Origin: JAAYPI01 sp036734385 | GTDB taxonomy: Bacteria > Bacteroidota > Bacteroidia > Bacteroidales > Paludibacteraceae | Direction of reading: 5' to 3' | NCBI GenBank assembly: GCA_036734385.1 | Contig: DAIMYQ010000042.1 | Location: 1 to 11,508, forward strand | DNA: 11,508 nucleotides | In this document: positions 6,999-11,508 of the stretch, in pieces | How the letters are laid out: the number at the start of each line of letters is the position of its first letter | Position numbering within the stretch: the first letter of the stretch is position 1 | The notes under the pieces: model-generated | What the model was told of the DNA's origin: nothing | Seen by the model: only the letters and a program-made list of their open reading frames with translations | Databases searched by the model: none | Program-made: the position numbers and the translations under genes

Positions 6999-8696
6999 TC
7001 ATTTTGCAACAGAAAGAAAATCTGCATCTACTAAGTATTTTGCAAATTCCATGTCTGAAGCAGCCTTCTTAGCATAAGAAGAATCTTTTTGGATTGCACT
7101 CTTCAATGAAGAAATCACTTGATCTTTGTTATTAGAACGTGCTCCAGCAATTGCTTTTAGATAGTAAGTGTCAGCCGTTTTGTTTTGACAAGCATCAGCG
7201 ATAGCAGTTGCTTTTTGGTAATTACCATTCAAAATTTGAGCAAGAGCTGCATTGTTTGATGTTGTATTTCCAAATGCACTTACAGCTTTATCATACTGAC
7301 CGGCTTGAATATAAGCAACACCTTGTGCTTCAGCTAAACTTTCACCTACCCCAGCAGCTTTACCAAAATATTCTTTAGCTTTTGTATAATTATTTTTTGT
7401 CAATTCAACTAAGCCTAAATTATAATTGATTTGTGGTTGATCTCCGCCTTTTTGAGCAGCAGTAGCTAACAATTTTGAAGCTTCAGCAGTTTGACCTGCT
7501 TCAATTTTCAACGCTGCCAAATTATTATATCCTCTCCAATCTTCAGGATATAAAGCAACAACTTGTTCTGCACTAGCAGCTTTTAAACTCTTATCTTGAG
7601 CAATTTTACCGGCATAAATCAATTCTTCAACTGTTAAGCTAGAAGGATTCTGTTTAGCAGCAGCTAAGATTTCCTCATCAGATTTACCAACAACATCCAT
7701 TACTAATTTCATTTTAGAACGACGTAATTGAGGCAAAATTTCAGAAGCTATTTTTGTATACGCTGCAGATAAATTTTTGATTTCTTTTTCCCTTTGGTCA
7801 GGATCAGAATACATGGAAAGAACACGCAAAATAAGATCTTTATCTTGAATATTAGAATTCATCATCAATTGTTGGAAACCATCCCAATCTTGAGCAGTAT
7901 ATTTTGCATCAACAGGAGTTGTGATTTTTGATTTCTTCAACTCTTTACTCAAATAGGCAACTGTATTTTTCTCACGGTTAGCTGCTAACTTTTCGTTTAA
8001 ACTAACACCTCCATCAGGAGAAGCATATGCAGCAACTTCCAAAGCAGAAACTGCCTTTTTGTCGTTTGCAGAAGCAAGCTGTGCAGCCAATTTTTTAATA
8101 TCTTCTGTTTTTAACGCTTTAGACTTAAGATCTGCACGTTGAATTTCAAACAAAATAGCGGCTTCGTAGTTTTCTTTAATAATACGTTCAAATTTATCAG
8201 CACCAATTGCTGTTGCCACTTCCTTAGGATTAACTAAAGTAGAAGTTGTGATACATCCTTGAGCAATTTCCACCTCAGGAATTTGCACTTCTTTTTTACC
8301 AACTTTTGCTTTGAAAGTCAAATACAATTTAGAAGTTTTCATTGCAGGAACATAATCAAAAGAAATAGTTTGAGTAAAAGTACCCCCTGCTTTGTAAGCT
8401 ATAACTGTATTGTTTCCTTTTACTTTTTCACCTTGATAAGTAACAGTAGTACCTACAGCTTCTCCCCCTTCATATTTCAAAACGGGAGTTACATCAAGTG
8501 TTGCTTTTTTCAAAAAGTATTTTTCAGGGAATTTTCCGGTAATGGTTGCTTCAACCTTATTAGCCTTCACTTCCAATGGACTTGGGACTACGGTTATATA
8601 CTCAGAAGACATTTCTCCCATTTTTGCACACGAAACAAACAGGGCAGCCAGAAACAACATATACCCAAAACGAAGTAGATTTTTTCCTTTTTTCAT
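6999..8696 (-). CDS. Lipoprotein with OmpA-like segment and C-terminal TPR-like repeats
   Basis: A 565-residue predicted lipoprotein. A basic, hydrophobic signal peptide ends at a lipobox FVSC with Cys23 as the lipidated residue. The sequence after it (AKMGEMSS) lacks the acidic surface-export signal, so anchoring on the periplasmic face of the outer membrane is inferred. Residues 30-150 look like beta-sandwich repeats. Residues about 178-260 resemble an OmpA-like domain: AILFEIQRADL, then AYASPDGGVSLNEKLAANREKNTVAYL (223-249), with N234 and R241 at family positions but Ser226 where OmpA has the peptidoglycan-binding Asp. Residues about 355-545 are Ala-rich helical pairs of TPR type, such as WRGYNNLAALKIEAG and PQINYNLGLVELTKNNYTKAKEYFGKAAG. 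It probably acts as a cell-envelope scaffold. The gene is monocistronic, divergent from the radical SAM gene. I do not recognise a named homologue. Confidence 0.8.
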   Translation of the reverse strand: MKKGKNLLRFGYMLFLAALFVSCAKMGEMSSEYITVVPSPLEVKANKVEATITGKFPEKYFLKKATLDVTPVLKYEGGEAVGTTVTYQGEKVKGNNTVIAYKAGGTFTQTISFDYVPAMKTSKLYLTFKAKVGKKEVQIPEVEIAQGCITTSTLVNPKEVATAIGADKFERIIKENYEAAILFEIQRADLKSKALKTEDIKKLAAQLASANDKKAVSALEVAAYASPDGGVSLNEKLAANREKNTVAYLSKELKKSKITTPVDAKYTAQDWDGFQQLMMNSNIQDKDLILRVLSMYSDPDQREKEIKNLSAAYTKIASEILPQLRRSKMKLVMDVVGKSDEEILAAAKQNPSSLTVEELIYAGKIAQDKSLKAASAEQVVALYPEDWRGYNNLAALKIEAGQTAEASKLLATAAQKGGDQPQINYNLGLVELTKNNYTKAKEYFGKAAGVGESLAEAQGVAYIQAGQYDKAVSAFGNTTSNNAALAQILNGNYQKATAIADACQNKTADTYYLKAIAGARSNNKDQVISSLKSAIQKDSSYAKKAASDMEFAKYLVDADFLSVAK

Positions 8697-8736
8697 AATC
8701 TAGAATTTAAAGTAATTTAAACATATTAGAAATACT

Positions 8737-8746
8737 CTCCTAGGAG
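8737..8746. repeat. 10-base palindrome in the leader of the OmpA/TPR lipoprotein gene
   Basis: CTCCTAGGAG is a perfect inverted repeat lying just inside the predicted minus-strand transcript, about 5-14 bases after the expected start. It could be an operator half-site pair or chance; no second copy is seen in the window. Confidence 0.3.
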
Positions 8747-8757
8747 TTGTATTCAGG

Positions 8758-8765
8758 CAAAGATA
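8758..8765 (-). promoter_or_regulatory. -7 promoter box of the OmpA/TPR lipoprotein gene
   Basis: Read on the minus strand the sequence is TATCTTTG, an exact TAnnTTTG match, 61 bases upstream of the ATG at 8696. A minus-strand TTTG (8785-8782) sits only 16 bases upstream, shorter than usual, so the -33 element is weak. A run of ten T (8798-8807), which is poly-A on the coding strand, lies further upstream and could act like an UP element. Confidence 0.6.
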
Positions 8766-8935
8766 TGAATTATTATAAAAACAAAGGATATTTTTGCTTT
8801 TTTTTTTATCGTACTTATAAAACGAGAGATTTCGCCTATAGCTCTTTCATTTTTTGTTTTTTTAACCTGATTTTTTATCCGTTTTCTTGGTTTAGTTGGT
8901 TATAATTAGGATTTTTGCGTAAAATATATGACGAT

Positions 8936-9922
8936 ATGATATTCTCACTATCACAGTATTTAAACTCAAGAAGAATTCAAAATAGTTTTATTCTATACTT
9001 TGATTACTTATATTCCTGCATTTTAAAAAAACCCATTCTAAGGGCTAAACCTATATCAGCCTCCATAGAGCCTGCGAACTTTTGCAATTTAAGATGTCCG
9101 GAATGCCCAACGGGGAAAAAAGAGTTTGACAAAGAAAATAAGAAACTGACGTTCGACTTATTTAAGAAAATTTTAAATCCTTTATTGCCGGAACTAACCT
9201 ACCTAAATCTTTATTTTCAGGGAGAGCCTTTCTTGAATGAAGAAATTTTCAGTATGATACAATATGCCCATTCAAAGAAAATATATACGAGTATCTCAAC
9301 TAATGGGCATTTTTTGGATTCCGATAATATTAAAAAGATACTGAGTTCAAACCTCGATCACTTAATTGTCAGTGTGGACGGTTCTAATCAGAAAAGTTAC
9401 GAGTTATACCGTATTGGAGGAAATTTTGATACCGTCATTAATGGAGTAAAACAATTAGTGCAAAGGAAAAAAGAAGCAAAATCTAAAACGCCTTTTATTG
9501 AGTTGCAATTTTTGGTTTTACGTACTAATGAAGATGAAATAGAGGAAATGAAAAAAATGGCAAAAAAGTTGTCCGTTGATAAATTGCAACTAAAATCTGC
9601 TCAGGTATATGACTATGAAAATGGGAACAATTTAATTCCAACCAAAAGTAAGTATAGTCGTTATAAAAAGTTGCCAAACGGCAAATTCATCATAAAAAAG
9701 AAACTAAGACACAGATGTTGGAGACAATGGAGTTCCGTCGTTATAACCGCACAAGGAGAATTGTTGCCCTGTTGTTTTGACAAAAAAGAAAAATACTCGT
9801 TCGGCAACATATTTGAAGATTACTTTGAAGACTTATGGCTTGGAGGAAAAGCCATGAATTTCAGGCAAGAGGTTCTCCTAAACCGAAAAGACATTACGAT
9901 ATGTACAAATTGTACTGAATAA
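8936..9922 (+). CDS. Radical SAM/SPASM domain protein of unknown substrate
   Basis: A 328-residue cytoplasmic iron-sulphur protein. The radical SAM cluster motif CNLRCPEC gives C50, C54 and C57, followed by a GGE-type motif FQGEP (95-99), STNGHFL (121-127) and SVDGS (146-150). The C-terminal SPASM region carries auxiliary-cluster cysteines C261 (CWRQWSSVV), C279-C280 (LPCCFDK), C323 and C326 (CTNC). SPASM proteins modify peptides or proteins, mature enzymes, or act on sugars. This branch is common in Bacteroidota but, as far as I know, has no established substrate, and no peptide precursor or sulfatase is adjacent. The N-terminal 40 residues before the SAM core are helical and unassigned. The ATG at 8936 is preferred; an in-frame TTG at 8915 would add seven residues. 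The stop codon lies inside the terminator stem, and the protein ends two residues after the last Cys. It appears monocistronic; no convincing promoter was found. Confidence 0.85.
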   Translation: MIFSLSQYLNSRRIQNSFILYFDYLYSCILKKPILRAKPISASIEPANFCNLRCPECPTGKKEFDKENKKLTFDLFKKILNPLLPELTYLNLYFQGEPFLNEEIFSMIQYAHSKKIYTSISTNGHFLDSDNIKKILSSNLDHLIVSVDGSNQKSYELYRIGGNFDTVINGVKQLVQRKKEAKSKTPFIELQFLVLRTNEDEIEEMKKMAKKLSVDKLQLKSAQVYDYENGNNLIPTKSKYSRYKKLPNGKFIIKKKLRHRCWRQWSSVVITAQGELLPCCFDKKEKYSFGNIFEDYFEDLWLGGKAMNFRQEVLLNRKDITICTNCTE

Positions 9923-9955
9923 AAAAACCGCCTTTTAAAAGGCGGTTTTTTTATT
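9918..9955. terminator. Bidirectional palindromic terminator between convergent genes
   Basis: A 16-bp perfect inverted repeat, AAAAAAACCGCCTTTT joined directly to its complement, extends by three more pairs to 9918-9955. The CCGCC/GGCGG core is flanked by seven A on one side and seven T on the other, so it works in both directions. It includes the last base pairs of the radical SAM gene and lies 16 bases beyond the stop of the minus-strand FGE-fold lipoprotein gene. Confidence 0.93.
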
Positions 9956-9970
9956 ATTTTTTCTTCTCAA

Positions 9971-10747
9971 TTATGGTTGCATTACCAAACGAAAACCAAG
10001 GTTGTAATATTTTTTGGATACACCATCACTTCTACGAGAAGTAACCAAAGCATCATCGGCATTAAAATCGCATCTTCCTCCTCGGAAGACTTTTGTAGAA
10101 CCACTAGTGGACCCTGTGGGATTCGTTTGAGCGGTAGAAGTATAGGGTCCGTACCTATCCTCACACCACTCTGCTACATTGCCACTCATGTCATAAAGTC
10201 CCAATTCATTAGGCAATTTCTGTCCAACTTTATGAGTACTTTCACTTTCATTGTTTCCCAAATACCAAGCGACAGAATCAATCTTATTACTTCCGCTGTA
10301 TTTATATCCCAAAGATTTCACCCCTCCACGTGCAGCAAATTCCCATTCAGCTTCAGTAGGCAACCGAAAGGTTTTTCCAGTCGCAGTATTTAAAGCAGTA
10401 ATAAATGTTTGAACTTGAGTCCAAGACACTTGTTCTACCGGCAAACTATCATTTGTAGCATTGTAAGAAGGATTGGCTTGTGCCATAATACTCTTCCACT
10501 CTCCTTGAGTCACTTCAAATTCTCCAATATAATAGGTTGATAAAGTAACTTGATGAGCAGGAGACTCATCAACAGCCGAAGTATCACAACCCATTGTAAA
10601 AGTTCCTCCTTGTACTTTAATCATGGTTCCGACTACTCCGGTTTCTACTGCATCCGGAAGGACTGTGTCTGGAGTAGGTTCATCAGAAGAACAAGCAACA
10701 AAAGACATCAAAACAATACTTTGCAAAGCAATTTTTATAAATTTCAT
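9971..10747 (-). CDS. SUMF1/FGE-fold lipoprotein, probably surface-exposed and non-catalytic
   Basis: A 258-residue predicted lipoprotein. The signal peptide ends in SFVAC with Cys19 lipidated; the following SSDEP resembles the acidic Bacteroidota lipoprotein export signal, suggesting display on the cell surface (inferred). From about residue 40 it is a formylglycine-generating-enzyme (sulfatase-modifying factor) fold: MIKVQGGTFTMGC, YYIGEFEVTQGEWKSIM, LPVEQVSW, FRLPTEAEWEFAARGG (127-142), GLYDMSGNVAEWCEDRYG (183-200), then FRGG (221-224) and the closing NLGFRLV. True FGE has two copper-binding cysteines after RGGS; here those positions are F228 and A233, with only a displaced C226, so sulfatase-activating chemistry is unlikely. 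FGE folds without the cysteines serve in binding or other catalysis in this phylum. It starts 21 bases after the amylase stop with no promoter or terminator between, so the two are likely co-transcribed. Confidence 0.87.
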   Translation of the reverse strand: MKFIKIALQSIVLMSFVACSSDEPTPDTVLPDAVETGVVGTMIKVQGGTFTMGCDTSAVDESPAHQVTLSTYYIGEFEVTQGEWKSIMAQANPSYNATNDSLPVEQVSWTQVQTFITALNTATGKTFRLPTEAEWEFAARGGVKSLGYKYSGSNKIDSVAWYLGNNESESTHKVGQKLPNELGLYDMSGNVAEWCEDRYGPYTSTAQTNPTGSTSGSTKVFRGGRCDFNADDALVTSRRSDGVSKKYYNLGFRLVMQP

Positions 10748-10768
10748 CTATTTATTTTTTACGTATTA

Positions 10769-11508
10769 TTATTTCTTATTAATCTTATGGATAGAAGTTC
10801 CATTGTCAAGAATAACTTGCATAATGTAATACCCCTTATCTAATGCTTTCACTGATATTTGATTGGCATTTGATTCTTGTTGCAATAAAACACCTTGCAT
10901 ATTATAGATATTGACTACTTGTATTTCATTGTTAGAATGAATATAAACATAATCTTCTGCAATGGTGGGATAAACAGAGCAAAAAGGTTCATCTTGTGAT
11001 ATCTCCTTTACTCCAACAGGCATATCTATTAATTTATCGGTATAAATACGAACTTCGCCCGGAGCTAATGACACCGTCTTATTTACGTTCTTAATATCAA
11101 TAGACTCCCCTGTCAAATATTCGTACCAAACGCCTGTTTTTGTAAAACCTGGGGTTGCCGTAATAGTAGCAGAAGCATCAAAGTTTCCTATTGCAATAAT
11201 ATTCAAATCGGGGTTTACTACCGTGATTTTTCGTCCATTTATCCAATAAGCGGTACTAGCGTCTACGGTCGTCGTTCCTTCTGAAAAAACAGTAGGATAT
11301 TTTGTTCTCAAATTAATAATCTTAGCACATTTTTGATAGGCTTCCTGTCTTTCTATATTAGAATAATATTCAGTCCATGGAATTGGCTTTTTACCGGTTT
11401 TACCATTCTCTTCTATGGAATAATCATACCCCATTTCCTGAAACTGCCACATCATTTTGGGACCGGGAATCAGAGCATCAAAAGCCATTACAAGGGGAAC
11501 CCTTTTTA
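10769..11508 (-). CDS. GH13 alpha-amylase, C-terminal part with T9SS sorting domain, 5'-truncated by the window edge
   Basis: About 245 C-terminal residues of a secreted glycoside hydrolase family 13 protein; the frame stays open through 11508 (KRVPLV before the first Met), so the start lies outside. The end of the TIM barrel is visible as AFDALIPGPKMMWQFQEMGYD, the usual PG.PM..QG.E-type segment, then PWTEYYSNIERQEAYQKCAKIINLRTKYPTVF. A beta C-domain follows (about 72-152, numbered from the Met at 11488) with AIGNFD and LAPGEVRIY. The last 72 residues (10772-10987) form a type A T9SS C-terminal sorting domain: SVYPTIAEDYVYIH, VVNIYNMQGVLLQ, ISVKALDKGYYIMQV and a basic IHKINKK end. The enzyme is therefore probably exported across the outer membrane and attached to the surface to cut starch or related alpha-glucans. 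It is likely the upstream member of an operon with the FGE-fold lipoprotein gene. Confidence 0.88.
   Translation of the reverse strand, partial: KRVPLVMAFDALIPGPKMMWQFQEMGYDYSIEENGKTGKKPIPWTEYYSNIERQEAYQKCAKIINLRTKYPTVFSEGTTTVDASTAYWINGRKITVVNPDLNIIAIGNFDASATITATPGFTKTGVWYEYLTGESIDIKNVNKTVSLAPGEVRIYTDKLIDMPVGVKEISQDEPFCSVYPTIAEDYVYIHSNNEIQVVNIYNMQGVLLQQESNANQISVKALDKGYYIMQVILDNGTSIHKINKK

Noticed and set aside
8259..8678. A 139-codon plus-strand open frame opposite the OmpA/TPR lipoprotein gene
   Set aside because: It is antisense to a well-supported coding gene, its translation is low-complexity (Phe, Ser, Cys rich) with no recognisable motif, and it has no promoter box; it is a shadow.
8697..8935. 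Possible small RNA or riboswitch in the longest gene-free interval
   Set aside because: Apart from the minus-strand promoter box, the palindrome and T runs, I see no stable hairpin with a terminator or conserved riboswitch core.
9977..10393. A 138-codon plus-strand open frame opposite the FGE-fold lipoprotein gene
   Set aside because: The opposite strand encodes clear FGE motifs; this frame has Ser/Ile-rich composition typical of antisense translation and begins just after a terminator.
10748..10768. Separate promoter for the FGE-fold lipoprotein gene
   Set aside because: Only 21 AT-rich bases separate it from the amylase stop, and no minus-strand TAnnTTTG box is present there.
1..11508. 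CRISPR arrays, transposases, integrases, phage genes, tRNAs or toxin-antitoxin pairs
   Set aside because: No regularly spaced repeats, no recombinase or transposase motifs and no cloverleaf sequences were found on either strand.

Overview
The window reads as chromosomal DNA of a Bacteroidota member, most likely of the class Bacteroidia. Four signs support this. The sequence is AT-rich. Several genes are preceded by the Bacteroidota-type promoter (TTTG, about 19-21 bases, TAnnTTTG). Classical Shine-Dalgarno sites are largely absent. Protein types typical of the phylum are present: a type IX secretion (T9SS) C-terminal sorting domain, a lipoprotein with an acidic surface-export-like signal, a SUMF1/FGE-fold lipoprotein, and a radical SAM/SPASM protein ending CWRQWSS...CCFDK...CTNC. 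The T9SS tail means the organism probably has that secretion system. I cannot name a genus.

Left part (1-2689, all + strand): the 3' end of pckA (ATP-dependent PEP carboxykinase) closed by a strong terminator. Then come three small genes: a phosphoglycolate-phosphatase-like HAD enzyme, the nucleoside phosphorylase ppnP, and a Cof-type HAD-IIB phosphatase. Each has its own TAnnTTTG box, so they look like separate transcription units of carbon and nucleotide housekeeping metabolism.

Centre (2798-6977, + strand): parE (topoisomerase IV subunit B) with two tandem -7 boxes. It is followed 50 bp later by a bile acid:Na+ symporter (BASS) superfamily transporter. An AI-2E/PerM-family membrane protein follows with its own well-matched promoter, and a 15-bp stem terminator ends the block and also serves the convergent gene on its right.

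Right part (6978-11508): a minus-strand lipoprotein combining an OmpA-like segment with TPR-like repeats is divergent from a plus-strand radical SAM/SPASM gene. That gene ends in a palindromic terminator shared with a minus-strand pair at the right edge. The pair is a 5'-truncated GH13 alpha-amylase with a T9SS sorting tail and, 21 bp downstream, a SUMF1/FGE-fold lipoprotein predicted to be surface-exposed. It looks like the 3' end of a starch or alpha-glucan utilisation operon.

No rRNA, tRNA, CRISPR array, insertion sequence or phage gene is visible. No gene-free stretch exceeds 300 bases; the longest (8697-8935) holds a divergent promoter region. Most of the window is ordinary housekeeping sequence. 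The amylase/FGE-fold pair, the OmpA-TPR lipoprotein and the radical SAM protein are the parts least explained by known function. I did not find a clear new multi-gene system.
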